In this document: in pieces, positions 50,854-59,511 of the stretch
Layout of the letters: each line of letters begins with the position of its first letter
Numbering within the stretch: the stretch's first letter is position 1
Assembly (NCBI GenBank): GCA_937960895.1
Contig: CALCJD010000122.1
Span: 1 to 64,000, forward strand
Direction: 5' to 3'
Source: an uncultured Spartobacteria bacterium
Lineage (GTDB): Bacteria; Verrucomicrobiota; Verrucomicrobiia; Chthoniobacterales; Terrimicrobiaceae
Length of the DNA: 64,000 nt
Translations under genes and position numbers: made by a program
The notes under the pieces: generated by a model
Database searches by the model: none
What the model saw: the letters and a program-made list of their open reading frames with translations, nothing else
Told to the model about the DNA's origin: nothing

Positions 50854-52278
50854 ATGAGCACTGCCACATTAAAATCCACCGACTACAAGGTCCGCGACAT
50901 CGGACTGGCCGACTGGGGCCGCAAGGAAATTTCCATCGCCGAAAAGGAGATGCCCGGCCTGATGGCCATCCGCGAAAAATACGCCAAGGACAAGCCCCTG
51001 GACGGCGTCCGCATCACCGGTTCGCTGCACATGACGATCCAGACGGCGGTCCTCATCGAGACGCTCGTCGCCCTGGGCGCCAACGTGCGCTGGGCCTCGT
51101 GCAACATCTTCTCGACGCAGGATCATGCCGCCGCGGCCATCGCCGCCTCCGGCGTGCCGGTGTTCGCCTGGAAGGGCGAGACGCTCGAGGAATACTGGGA
51201 CTGCACCTGGAAGGCCATTCTCAACAACGAGGGCAAGGGACCTCAGCTCGTCGTTGACGACGGCGGCGACGTCACGCTCCTCCTGCACAAGGGCTATGAG
51301 CTCGAGAATGGCGACAACTGGGTCAACACCGAGTCCGGCTCCCAGGAGGAACAGGTCATCAAGAACCTCCTCAAGAAGATCCACGCCGAGAATCCCTACA
51401 TCTTCCACGAGATCGTGAAGGAATGGAAGGGCGTCTCCGAGGAGACCACGACCGGTGTGCACCGCCTCTACAAACTCCAGGAACTCGGCAAGCTTCTCGT
51501 CCCGGCATTCAATGTCAACGACTCGGTCACCAAGTCCAAGTTCGACAACCTCTACGGCTGCCGCCACTCGCTCGTCGACGGCATCAACCGCGCGATGGAC
51601 GTGATGATTTCCGGCAAGGTCGCCGTGGTCGTCGGCTACGGGGACGTCGGCAAGGGATGCGCGCAGTCGCTGCGCGGTCAGGGCGCCCGCGTGATCGTGA
51701 CGGAAATCGATCCGATCAACGCGCTCCAGGCGTCGATGGAGGGTTATGAAGTCACGACCGTCGAGGAAACCCTCGGCCGCGGCGACATCTATGTAACCAC
51801 CACCGGCAACATCGACGTCATCACCATCGAGCACATGGAGAAGATGAAGGATCAGGCCGTGGTGTGTAACATCGGCCACTTCGACAACGAGATCCAGGTC
51901 GACAAGCTCGAGAAATACCCGGGCATCAAGAAGACCAACATCAAGCCCCAGGTGGACAAATACACCTTCCCGGACGGGCACGAAATCTTCCTGCTCGCCG
52001 AAGGCCGCCTCGTCAACCTCGGCTGCGCCACCGGCCATCCGAGCTTCGTGATGAGCAACAGCTTCAGCAACCAGACCCTGGCCCAGATCGACCTCTGGAA
52101 AAACAAGGATGTCTACAAGCCGGCCGTCTACGTCCTGCCCAAGAAGCTCGACGAGGAAGTCGCCCGCCTGCACCTTCAAAAGATCGGCGTGAAGCTCACC
52201 CGCCTCACCCAGAAGCAGGCCGACTACATCGGCGTGCCGATCGACGGGCCCTACAAGCCCGAGCATTACCGGTATTGA
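50854..52278 (+). CDS. ahcY: Adenosylhomocysteinase
   Basis: A 474-residue NAD-dependent enzyme that splits S-adenosylhomocysteine into adenosine and homocysteine. RITGSLHMTIQTAVLIETLV and ASCNIFSTQDHAAAAIA are substrate-domain signatures. The NAD-binding loop is VVVGYGDVGKGCAQSLRGQG near residue 260. The family's C-terminal motif DGPYKPEHYRY, which reaches into the partner subunit, is intact. ATG at 50854 (MSTATLKSTDYKVRDIGLAD) has no strong ribosome binding site. A 20-bp palindrome and a terminator follow. Confidence 0.96.
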   Translation: MSTATLKSTDYKVRDIGLADWGRKEISIAEKEMPGLMAIREKYAKDKPLDGVRITGSLHMTIQTAVLIETLVALGANVRWASCNIFSTQDHAAAAIAASGVPVFAWKGETLEEYWDCTWKAILNNEGKGPQLVVDDGGDVTLLLHKGYELENGDNWVNTESGSQEEQVIKNLLKKIHAENPYIFHEIVKEWKGVSEETTTGVHRLYKLQELGKLLVPAFNVNDSVTKSKFDNLYGCRHSLVDGINRAMDVMISGKVAVVVGYGDVGKGCAQSLRGQGARVIVTEIDPINALQASMEGYEVTTVEETLGRGDIYVTTTGNIDVITIEHMEKMKDQAVVCNIGHFDNEIQVDKLEKYPGIKKTNIKPQVDKYTFPDGHEIFLLAEGRLVNLGCATGHPSFVMSNSFSNQTLAQIDLWKNKDVYKPAVYVLPKKLDEEVARLHLQKIGVKLTRLTQKQADYIGVPIDGPYKPEHYRY

Positions 52279-52282
52279 TTCC

Positions 52283-52302
52283 GGAAGGTCGCGCGACCTT
52301 CC
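52283..52302. promoter_or_regulatory. 20-bp perfect palindrome after ahcY
   Basis: GGAAGGTCGCGCGACCTTCC is its own reverse complement, placed 4 bases after the ahcY stop codon. There is no following T-tract and no loop, so it is not a classical terminator; it may be a protein-binding site or an mRNA 3'-end structure. Confidence 0.5.
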
Positions 52303-52337
52303 CACCCCCTTCGCCGCCTCCGGGCGGTGACCCAGAG

Positions 52338-52370
52338 AAAAGGCCGGGCCGCAAGGTCCGGCCTTTTTTT
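52338..52370 (+). terminator. Rho-independent terminator of ahcY
   Basis: Stem AAAGGCCGG/CCGGCCTTT (52338-52346 and 52358-52366) with an 11-base loop and a T-run to 52370. Strong and well placed, 60 bp after the stop codon. The rest of the spacer (52371-52547) shows no feature. Confidence 0.88.
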
Positions 52371-52547
52371 GCGCGGGGGATCCCGCGCCTGCCGGCCGCC
52401 GCCTCCCGAGTTCCTGGGACAGACCGGCGATTTTCCCTCCCCGAACCCAACGAGGCGCAAGGCGCGTCGAAATGTTTCCGCTTTTCCCCGGCACAGCCTG
52501 CACGCTTTCTGATCGCGCGCCTCCCCGGATTTTCGCAATCCTACGCC

Positions 52548-53783
52548 ATGCGTTACGCCGCCGACCTGCACCTGCATTCGCGTTTTGCGAAGGCCGTGTC
52601 GCCCAACATGACGCTGGAAAACATCGCCGCCGCGGCGCGCCGCAAGGGCATCGATGTGCTCGGCACCGGCGATTGTTTGCAGGCCGAGTGGCTGAAGGAA
52701 CTGGAGGAAGGATTGATTCCGGCCGAGCCCGGCTGGTTTGCGCTTTGGTCGGAGGGGGAAACGCCCGGACCGTTTCCGGGCACGCTGCGTTTTGTGCTCA
52801 GCACCGAGGTGCATTGTGCTCCGCGCGGATGCCGGGAAACGGAGGGCATTCACCACCTGATCTATTTTCCGTCCTTCGAGGCGGTGCGTGCTCTGCGAAG
52901 CCGGCTCGAACGGCTGGGCGAGGATTTGACCGAGGGACGTCCGCGCCTGCGCCTCTCCTCGCAGGAACTGCTCCGGATGGTGCTCGAAACCGGACACGAC
53001 TGTCATCTCGCGCCCGCCCACGTGCTCAATCCCTATTTTTCGACCCTGGGCAGCATCATGCAGCACCGGCGGCTGGAGGAGGTTTTCGGCGACTCCTCCG
53101 TGCATCTGCTGGCTGTCGAAATGGGACTGACCTCCATCCCGCCGATGTGCCGGCGGATCTCCGCGCTCGACCGACACGCCCTCTTTGCCTGTTCCGATGC
53201 GCATTCGCTGGAAAACATCGGCCGGGAATGCACCCTGCTGGAAACCGAACCGGGCTACGCTCCGCTGTTTTCCGCCTTGCGGCGCGGAAGCCGTGACGAG
53301 GTGATCGGCTGCCTGAAGGTTTCGATTTTCCGCGCACGCTATTTCCGGAACTGGTGCGGGCGGTGCCAGGAACATTACGACGGCACGATGTGCCCGCAGG
53401 GGCATGGACGCCTGGTGACGGGTTCGCGGGAATGGCTGGAGGAAATCGCCGACCGCGCGGAACCGGTCTCCGTTCCCGGCACGCCGCGATTTCGGATGTT
53501 CATTCCGCTGTGCGCATTGATCGCCGAGTTTTTTCAGCTTGGTCCCACCTCCCGGAAAGTCGGACTCGTGATGGACCAGCTCCTGCGCGCACTCGGAAAC
53601 GAACGCGAAATCCTGACAAAATCCCCTTCGGGGAAATCGCCGCAGCCTCGTCGGACGCATTGGCCCACGCCATCGTGGGCCAGCGTTCCCTTGATTACCG
53701 CATCCCCGCGGTCATCGCGCCGCCGGCCGTCCAGCAGGAACTGTTGTAACCGGCGAAGCGCAGGGCGGGTTTTCCGCTATTGA
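52548..53783 (+). CDS. PHP-domain endonuclease Q-like protein, C-terminus frameshifted
   Basis: An EndoQ-family protein (nicks DNA 5' of deaminated bases in archaea and some bacteria). The PHP domain starts MRYAADLHLHSRFAKAVSPN (metal ligands DLHLHSR), with GIDVLGTGDC and HLAPAHVLNPYFSTLGS; SDAHSLENIGRE is the last metal motif. A zinc-finger-like segment CGRCQEHYDGTMCPQGHG follows near residue 272. The frame runs to 53783, but the family-like end KIPFGEIAAASSDALAHAIV is in the -1 frame after A-run 53618-53621 and stops at 53749. So it is either frameshifted by one missing base or uses programmed -1 slippage. ATG at 52548 starts the conserved part; the frame is open further upstream. Confidence 0.82.
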   Translation: MRYAADLHLHSRFAKAVSPNMTLENIAAAARRKGIDVLGTGDCLQAEWLKELEEGLIPAEPGWFALWSEGETPGPFPGTLRFVLSTEVHCAPRGCRETEGIHHLIYFPSFEAVRALRSRLERLGEDLTEGRPRLRLSSQELLRMVLETGHDCHLAPAHVLNPYFSTLGSIMQHRRLEEVFGDSSVHLLAVEMGLTSIPPMCRRISALDRHALFACSDAHSLENIGRECTLLETEPGYAPLFSALRRGSRDEVIGCLKVSIFRARYFRNWCGRCQEHYDGTMCPQGHGRLVTGSREWLEEIADRAEPVSVPGTPRFRMFIPLCALIAEFFQLGPTSRKVGLVMDQLLRALGNEREILTKSPSGKSPQPRRTHWPTPSWASVPLITASPRSSRRRPSSRNCCNRRSAGRVFRY

Positions 53784-55066
53784 AAAAACCTCCGGAGCGC
53801 GCTCTGCTCCGCCGGGGTGGCCGTCTGCTGCCAGACGGCTTCGCTGCCGGAGCCTGCGGTGGACATCGCCCCGCCGGATTGCAGGCCGGAGTCGGCGTTT
53901 TTGTCCACCTTGTGCTCCCCCTTTCCCAGTCCCACCACATCCCCCAGGGCCGCGTGGGAGAGATCCTCATTCCGCACCGATTCGAGGGACGTCGAATTGA
54001 GCCGGGGTTCCTGTCCATCCAATGTGAGCGGTGCGGTGCCGGGTCCGCGACCGATTTTCCCGCCGCCCTGTTGGTCCAAAATCAACGCAAGGAGCCTGTC
54101 GCCGGCGTCCCCGCCGTCGGACAGACCGCCGGAGCACGTGCCAATGCCGGCTTTCAATCGCTCGCTCAGCGCCTTCCATTCCTCCGCGGACAGCTGCCGG
54201 CATTGGGACACATCGAGATTTTTGAGCTGCGAAAGCAGTTTCTCATCGAGGGGCAGCCGGCCGATTTCCATACCCTGCAGCGACTCCTTGAGCGCCTGGT
54301 CGAGGTCCTGCCCCAGCGCCTGCAACTGACTCTCCTCGATCTCCCGGGCGGCTTCGAGGGCACCCAGCGACATTTCGAGGTTTTTCTGCAGATCGGTCAG
54401 CGACTGACCCAGCTGCATCTGGAGGTTGTCGCCGGCCTCGAGACTTTCATGACGAAACCATTGGTCGGACGGCTGCTTGCGCAGGGCATCCAGGGCGGAC
54501 TGGAACTGCTCGACGGCCTCGGGTTGCACGAGCTCCTCCCGGCGCAGGGCGTCGAGTTGCTGCTGGGTCGCCGTCCATCCGGGCGGTTCCGCCACGGCCT
54601 TCGCGACGGGGGCGGCGGATTCGGGAAGGGGCACCAGCAGGGCCGCGCATCCCAACGCCAGGGCGGCGGCGGGCGGCCGGAGCAGAACCGGCCACTTCCA
54701 GCGGAGCGCCAGCACGGCGTCCTCGCGGGGAGCAGGCCATTCCCCCACACCTTCGCGGGCGGAAGTGAGACGATTGCGCAGACCCAGGTCGGCATCCAGC
54801 CGAACCAGGGCCTCATCCGCGCTGAGAAATTTTGGTCGCGCCCGGACCAGCGCGGTCACGGCGCCGAGAAGAGCGACGGCCGCGGCGGGAATCGCCGCCA
54901 GGCGGGGATCCACCCCGGCCGTGCGCAGCGCCAGAATGCCCACCGAAAACGCAACACCCAGCCCGACCACCCAAGGCAGAAACAATTCCACCCACCATCC
55001 CGTGTTGAACCGCCACGCTTCACGCCGTGCCCGTCGAAGCCAGAAGGACTGATGCGATGCGGCCAT
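53777..55066 (-). CDS. Hypothetical membrane protein with coiled-coil tail
   Basis: A 429-residue protein of unknown function. Two membrane segments near residues 27-47 and 57-73, a third at about 128-147, then a long soluble Gln/Leu/Glu-rich helical region (LDALRREELVQPEAVEQFQS onward) and a disordered Gly/Ser-rich C-terminus. Similar proteins occur in PVC genomes beside MoxR/DUF58/von Willebrand clusters, but those genes are not seen here. The ends of this and the convergent EndoQ frame overlap by 7 bp. ATG at 55066 (MAASHQSFWLRRARRE). Confidence 0.75.
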   Translation of the reverse strand: MAASHQSFWLRRARREAWRFNTGWWVELFLPWVVGLGVAFSVGILALRTAGVDPRLAAIPAAAVALLGAVTALVRARPKFLSADEALVRLDADLGLRNRLTSAREGVGEWPAPREDAVLALRWKWPVLLRPPAAALALGCAALLVPLPESAAPVAKAVAEPPGWTATQQQLDALRREELVQPEAVEQFQSALDALRKQPSDQWFRHESLEAGDNLQMQLGQSLTDLQKNLEMSLGALEAAREIEESQLQALGQDLDQALKESLQGMEIGRLPLDEKLLSQLKNLDVSQCRQLSAEEWKALSERLKAGIGTCSGGLSDGGDAGDRLLALILDQQGGGKIGRGPGTAPLTLDGQEPRLNSTSLESVRNEDLSHAALGDVVGLGKGEHKVDKNADSGLQSGGAMSTAGSGSEAVWQQTATPAEQSALRRFFQ

Positions 55067-55189
55067 GGGGAAAGTCTACGCCACCGGACATCCGCCGCGA
55101 TCCTTTTCTTTGAAATGCCCCGGACACCACCCCGTCGGACAGGTCCCTACAGCCGTCAATCGGTCCGGCCGCGATCTCTGAGGCGTTTC

Positions 55190-56320
55190 ATGGCTGACGA
55201 ACCTTCTCCCGATCGCAAGAAAGATCCTCCGCGCCCTCCCTCCCTGCGGGACCTGCTGATTCACGGGGTGGGTGTTCGTTCGCTGGCTTTGACCGTGTTG
55301 ATGCTGCTGGCGCTGCTTTACACCCTGCACTTCGCCAAGGCCGTCATTCTGCCGATCGTCCTGGCCGTTTTGCTGAGCATGCTCCTCGCCCCACCCGTGC
55401 GGTGGCTGAACCGCCGGCTGCGCTTTCCCCTGGGACTCGGGGCAGGGGTCGTTCTGGCGGGGCTGCTCGGAGCCACCGCATTTTCCGCCTCCTTTGTTGT
55501 CGAACCCGCGGCGGCCTGGGTCCGCACCGTGCCGGAACGCATGCCCGAGCTGAAATACCGTCTCACCACCCTGCAGAAGCCCTGGGAAAAGGTCCGGCAG
55601 GCCACCCAACAGGTCGAGGACATCACGAATCCGGACAAGGACCGGACTGTCAAACTGCAGGAAAAAACGCCCCTCGGCATGGCCATGTCCCAGACGCCGG
55701 CCTTTCTCGCCAATCTCGGTGTCATGTTCATCCTGCTCTATTTCATGCTCGCGTCCGGGGACGTCTTTCTCCGGAAGCTTGTGCGCATGATTCCCTCCTT
55801 TGAGGACAAACGCCGCGCGGTCGAGATCGCCCGGGAAATCGAGGAGCGCATCGCGCGCTACCTGTGCGCGGTCACCGGTATCAATCTCGCCCTCGGCGTC
55901 GCCGTCGGAGTGGCCGCCTATTTCATCGGATTGGAAAACTACCTCCTCTGGGGTGCTCTCGCCTTTGTCCTGAACTACGTGCCCTATGTCGGTCCCCTGG
56001 TGGGTGTTCTCGCCACGTTGCTGGTGAGCCTGTTCACCTTCGAGTCCCTGAGCCACGCCCTGTTGCTGCCCGCCGTGTACCTTCTTCTCAACATCCTCGA
56101 AGGCAACTTTGTGACCCCCCTGGTCGTGGGCCGCATCCTCACCCTCAATCCGGTGATGGTTTTCATTTTTCTCATGTTCTGGGGCTGGATCTGGGGCGTC
56201 GCCGGCGCCCTGCTCGCCGTGCCCATCCTGGCCACCATCAAAATCGTCTGCGACCACATCACCCCGCTGGCCCCCATCGGCGAATTCATCGGCGGCGAAA
56301 CCTCCGAGGAGGGAACGTGA
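55190..56320 (+). CDS. AI-2E family transporter
   Basis: A 376-residue membrane protein of the UPF0118/AI-2 exporter family. The first pair of membrane segments (SLALTVLMLLALLYTLHFAK and AVILPIVLAVLLSMLLAPPV) is followed by a soluble loop, then the C-terminal helices with LGVAVGVAAYFIGLENYLLW and NYVPYVGPLVGVLATLL, including the conserved NYVPYVG motif near residue 264. GRILTLNPVMVFIFLMFWGW is the last family signature. Family members transport diverse small molecules or ions, and the AI-2 role is not general. ATG at 55190 with GAGG about 7 bases upstream. Confidence 0.88.
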   Translation: MADEPSPDRKKDPPRPPSLRDLLIHGVGVRSLALTVLMLLALLYTLHFAKAVILPIVLAVLLSMLLAPPVRWLNRRLRFPLGLGAGVVLAGLLGATAFSASFVVEPAAAWVRTVPERMPELKYRLTTLQKPWEKVRQATQQVEDITNPDKDRTVKLQEKTPLGMAMSQTPAFLANLGVMFILLYFMLASGDVFLRKLVRMIPSFEDKRRAVEIAREIEERIARYLCAVTGINLALGVAVGVAAYFIGLENYLLWGALAFVLNYVPYVGPLVGVLATLLVSLFTFESLSHALLLPAVYLLLNILEGNFVTPLVVGRILTLNPVMVFIFLMFWGWIWGVAGALLAVPILATIKIVCDHITPLAPIGEFIGGETSEEGT

Positions 56321-56380
56321 GAAAGCGGAAGGCGGAAACGGACGTTCGACGCGCTTCGCGCTTTCGTTCGGTTTGAGGAA

Positions 56381-56426
56381 GGACAACCTCCGGCTTGTCC
56401 CTAAATTCCGGGTCAGGCCGGCGGCT
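56381..56426 (+). repeat. Two-hairpin intergenic repeat, copy D (truncated)
   Basis: Contains the first hairpin GGACAA...TTGTCC (56381-56400), then CTAAATTCCGGGTCAGGCCG and GCGGCT, and stops exactly at the stop codon of the sugar transporter gene (56427). The second hairpin arm is therefore missing. It shares its loops CCTCCGGC and GCCGGCGG with copy A. Confidence 0.7.
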
Positions 56427-57806
56427 TCACTCCGCTCCCTTGCAGAGCGACTTCCAGAAAAAGCCGTACACCGCAATCACCAGGAAGCTCACCAGCGGGA
56501 CCGCAAATCCGGGCGCCATGAGGTTCTGATTGATGTGTCCGGTCGTTTCCACGATGCGGCCATAATGACCCTCCACATGACCAAAATGGTCACTCATCCA
56601 ACCCATCAGCTTGGGCATGATCGCGCCGCCCATGATGGCCATTACCAGGAAGCTCGAGGCCAGCTTGGCGCGCGTGCCCAGTCCATAGATGCCCAAGGCA
56701 AAAATCGTCGGGAACATGATCGACATGAAGAAGAAGCTGGTGAAAAGCGCCACCACCGAAATCCAGCCCAGCTGAAGAAGAATCAGCACCATCATGCCGA
56801 TGTTGGCCACGGCAAATCCGGCGAGCACCTGGTGCGAGGGAAAGATCTTTGTCAGGACGGCCCCGACCACACGTCCCAGCAGAAACAGACCAAAGGCGTA
56901 ACTCAGCAGCTTCGTCGCCCCCATTTCGCTGAAAAACCGGAGACCGTCCGGCTGCTCGTGAAACCCGCTCGCGCCACCCACCAGCCAGCTCCAGATTCCC
57001 CCCTGCACCGGCGGCGTGTCGGCGACCATGTAGTTGATGAAAAAGCTGAAGATGCCCGCCTGGGCGGCCACGTAGAGAAACTGGCTCAACACCCCGCCGA
57101 CAAAATGCCCGTGCTTCCAGATCGACCAGATGGACGGTTTCGGCGCGTCGGCGGTTTCCTCCGCATAGAGGTCCTCCGTTTCAATGTTGGGCAGACGGAC
57201 AAAAACAAACGCCACAAAAAGCAGCAGCACGACCACGCCGACGCCGAGATACGGAATGAAAAGGCGTTCGTGATTTTCCTGCACCGTGCCTCCGTAGAAA
57301 AACAATCCGCCCACCCACGGACCCAGCACCCATCCCACACCGTTGAACGATTGGGCCAGGTTGATGCGGGTGGCGGCCGTGTCGCGATGACCCAGCACGG
57401 TGGCGTAGGGATTGGCCACCGTTTCCAAAAAGGTGAGCCCCATGGCCAGCAGACACACGCCCAGCAGGAAGGCCCAAAAGGTGTCGATGAAGGTGGCCGG
57501 CACAAACCAGAATCCGGCAACCGCCACCACACCGAGCCCGGTCAAAATGCCCCCCTTGTATCCCAGCCGCCGCGCCACCCAGCCGGCCGGCAGGGCAATA
57601 AGAAAGTATCCCAGATAATGCGCAAATTGCACCCAGGCGGACTGCGCCCGCGTCAGATGGAGCTTGTCCTGAAAATGCTTGTCCATCACGTCGATCATGC
57701 CGTTGCAGAATCCCCACAACAGAAACAGCGAGGCGATGAGCAGGAAGGTCGGGAGATGATTGCGGCCGTCAGCCGTCCGGAATAAAGGCGTGTTCTTCAA
57801 GGACAA
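56427..57806 (-). CDS. FucP-type sugar:H+ symporter (MFS)
   Basis: About 459 residues with 12 membrane segments. The first, FLLIASLFLLWGFCNGMIDV, with DVMDKHFQDKLHLTRAQSAW after it, is the hallmark of the L-fucose/glucose/galactose permease subfamily. LANPYAT-like FLETVANPYATVLG near residue 130 and FPTIFALGIYGLG near 375 are conserved. The start is uncertain: there is no ATG near the conserved N-terminus. A TTG at 57806 or 57800 gives the expected start; ATG at 57980 would run through a repeat copy and is unlikely. The substrate is not determined. Confidence 0.87.
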   Translation of the reverse strand: MSLKNTPLFRTADGRNHLPTFLLIASLFLLWGFCNGMIDVMDKHFQDKLHLTRAQSAWVQFAHYLGYFLIALPAGWVARRLGYKGGILTGLGVVAVAGFWFVPATFIDTFWAFLLGVCLLAMGLTFLETVANPYATVLGHRDTAATRINLAQSFNGVGWVLGPWVGGLFFYGGTVQENHERLFIPYLGVGVVVLLLFVAFVFVRLPNIETEDLYAEETADAPKPSIWSIWKHGHFVGGVLSQFLYVAAQAGIFSFFINYMVADTPPVQGGIWSWLVGGASGFHEQPDGLRFFSEMGATKLLSYAFGLFLLGRVVGAVLTKIFPSHQVLAGFAVANIGMMVLILLQLGWISVVALFTSFFFMSIMFPTIFALGIYGLGTRAKLASSFLVMAIMGGAIMPKLMGWMSDHFGHVEGHYGRIVETTGHINQNLMAPGFAVPLVSFLVIAVYGFFWKSLCKGAE

Positions 57807-57868
57807 AGAGGGATTGTCCCGCCGATGCTGGCCTTCCTTTTTGGCCAAATAAAGGGAAAAGACCCGGG

Positions 57869-58068
57869 TCGGCGGGAGGGGGAAAATCGGAAGGCGGAAA
57901 CCTGGGTCAAAAGCGGAAACGCTGAAATGCTGAAATGACGCCACGGAGGCGCCGACGTCAGGAGGCGAGGGGTTCCGCATTGACCGCGGAGGGACCCTCG
58001 CTGAAGCGTGAATTCCACAAAGCGGAGGGTCAGCCGCCGATCTGACCTGAATTTAAAAGGTTGTCCCT
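57869..58068 (-). repeat. Two-hairpin intergenic repeat, copy B (147-bp inverted partner of copy A)
   Basis: Bases 57893-58039 are the exact reverse complement of 61000-61146, 147 of 147 bases. Outside this core the two still resemble each other (first hairpin GGACAACC at the 58066 side; poly-purine tail toward 57870). It lies between the start of the transporter gene and the end of the PEP-CTERM gene. No protein is encoded by 57807-58143. Confidence 0.85.
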
Positions 58069-58143
58069 CCACCGAACGCGGGGCGCGAAGTGCGTCGAAT
58101 CGGTTTTCGCCTTTCTTTCTCCGGCGCCTACGCTTGCGACGTT

Positions 58144-58779
58144 TCAGCGTGCGCTGATGCGGCGGCGGCAAAATGCCATGGCGCAGCCGGCCACTGTGAG
58201 CAGTGCGACCGGGCCCGGCTCGGGCACCGGCTCGCCCTCCAACTGGAAAAACGGCTTGCCCAGCCAATCGTAGATCACCCAAGGGCTGGAAATGGGTCAG
58301 CTTTTTCGGATCTCATTGTCCCCAAAGGATCCTGTACCCTGGACAAAATTCGGGTCCGTGTTCGCAGGCAGACCAAACCAATAGGTTCCCGCCGGCAAAT
58401 AGGTTGCGGGAATGGAAGCATGCTTGCGGTTCAACCATTCGGCCGTGGTGGCATCCGTGTCGTCGACCACATCCAGTTCAGTCAGGATACTCACCACGGG
58501 CTCCGGCTCCTCGTCCGCATAAATCAGAAACCAAACCGCAGTTCCCACCACGCCGTAGGAATTGTAGGAAAAAATGGCTCCTCCGGTAATGAAGGCCTCC
58601 TCATCCAAGGTAAACCGCCCGGCAAAGATGGCGGGATTTACAAGGGAATTCGTCAAGTTGGTGTACAACACCTCGGCTCCCGTGGTATCCGGGCTGTAAT
58701 CAATCAAAAGCGCGGCGCGGAGGACCGACGGTCCGCCTACGAGAAGCATAAACGCCAATACCACCGGAAATTTGCGCAT
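58144..58779 (-). pseudogene. PEP-CTERM secreted protein gene split by an in-frame TGA
   Basis: ATG at 58779 (AAGG just upstream) starts a signal peptide, MRKFPVVLAFMLLVGGPSVL, and a 160-residue beta-rich body (RFTLDEEAFITGGAIFSYNS, then TYLPAGTYWFGLPANTD), ending ...DNEIRKS at TGA 58297-58299. In the same frame the sequence then continues for 51 codons: PWVIYDWLGKPFFQLEGEP, and VPEPGPVALLTVAGCAMAFC with RRRISAR, a complete PEP-CTERM sorting tail, to a second stop at 58144. The body without its tail would be secreted, not anchored. Readthrough or recent mutation are both possible. Confidence 0.75.
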
Positions 58780-58916
58780 TAACCTTCCCTAAGTATCCCA
58801 TCGCAGAAATACAAGGTATTTATGTCTATCTTACAACAAAGGCATGGCGCGACTAAATCTTAACTCTCTATCTGCGTTAAAATTGGAACATTTTTCATCC
58901 AACAATAATTTTTTTT

Positions 58917-59036
58917 GGGATGACCTCCGGCTTATCAAAAAAATCGGGTCAGCCGGTCTGACCCGTCACCCGTTGATGAATTCATGCGTCAGCGTGTTGG
59001 ATTTCATTTTCGCTTTCCTCCTTCCGCTTTTTCCCC
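58917..59036 (+). repeat. Two-hairpin intergenic repeat, copy E
   Basis: The second hairpin is perfect here: GGGTCAG CCGGT CTGACCC (58946-58964). The first is decayed (GATGACCTCCGGCTTATC). The tail ATTCATGCGTCAGCGTGTTG and TTTCGCTTTCCTCCTTCCGC resembles copies C and F. It sits in the 58780-59147 gap; the part before it, 58780-58916, is markedly AT-rich and shows no gene. Confidence 0.7.
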
Positions 59037-59147
59037 GGGTGTTTCCATACGGTGGTCACCTCGGGTGAGGCTCCCGATAAATCCATCAGGCCCTTTCCCG
59101 AACACGACGAGGCAGACAGCGGGACGATTTGGAGCGAAGATTTTCTC

Positions 59148-59417
59148 ATGAAATACTGGCATCGCTTCCAAGTCTGGCTTCTCGGACGGCGAATACGCCG
59201 GGAACATCACGAGCTTGCAAAGTACGTCCGGCGCTCCGCCTACGAGATCGCCGCGTGGCAACAGGACATCGGTTTCCTCAAGGAGATCAAAGCCTATCAC
59301 GAAGCCCGCTGCGGACGGCCCTCCGGCGAACCGCCTTCCGAAGGAAAAGTGGTTCCCATGCCCCGCGTGGAAATCCGGCCCCACTCGGCCTTCCATCCCG
59401 CGGCACACATGGGGTGA
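59148..59417 (+). CDS. Small hypothetical protein
   Basis: An 89-residue protein. The first 55 residues are convincingly helical and aromatic/basic (MKYWHRFQVWLLGRRIRREH, then SAYEIAAWQQDIGFLKEIKA), the rest is Pro-rich. No family recognised. ATG at 59148 has GAAGA 7 bases upstream. It stands alone between repeat copy E and the end of the esterase-like gene on the other strand. It is inside the segment bounded by the 147-bp inverted repeats. Confidence 0.5.
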   Translation: MKYWHRFQVWLLGRRIRREHHELAKYVRRSAYEIAAWQQDIGFLKEIKAYHEARCGRPSGEPPSEGKVVPMPRVEIRPHSAFHPAAHMG

Positions 59418-59511
59418 CCGAACTTGACGGAAAGAACTCCCGATCGGCACGCCGATGGACGCGGAGCCGTTCTTCGGGCATTCCGGCGCGCCGGCACAAT
59501 TCCCCGCCCCG

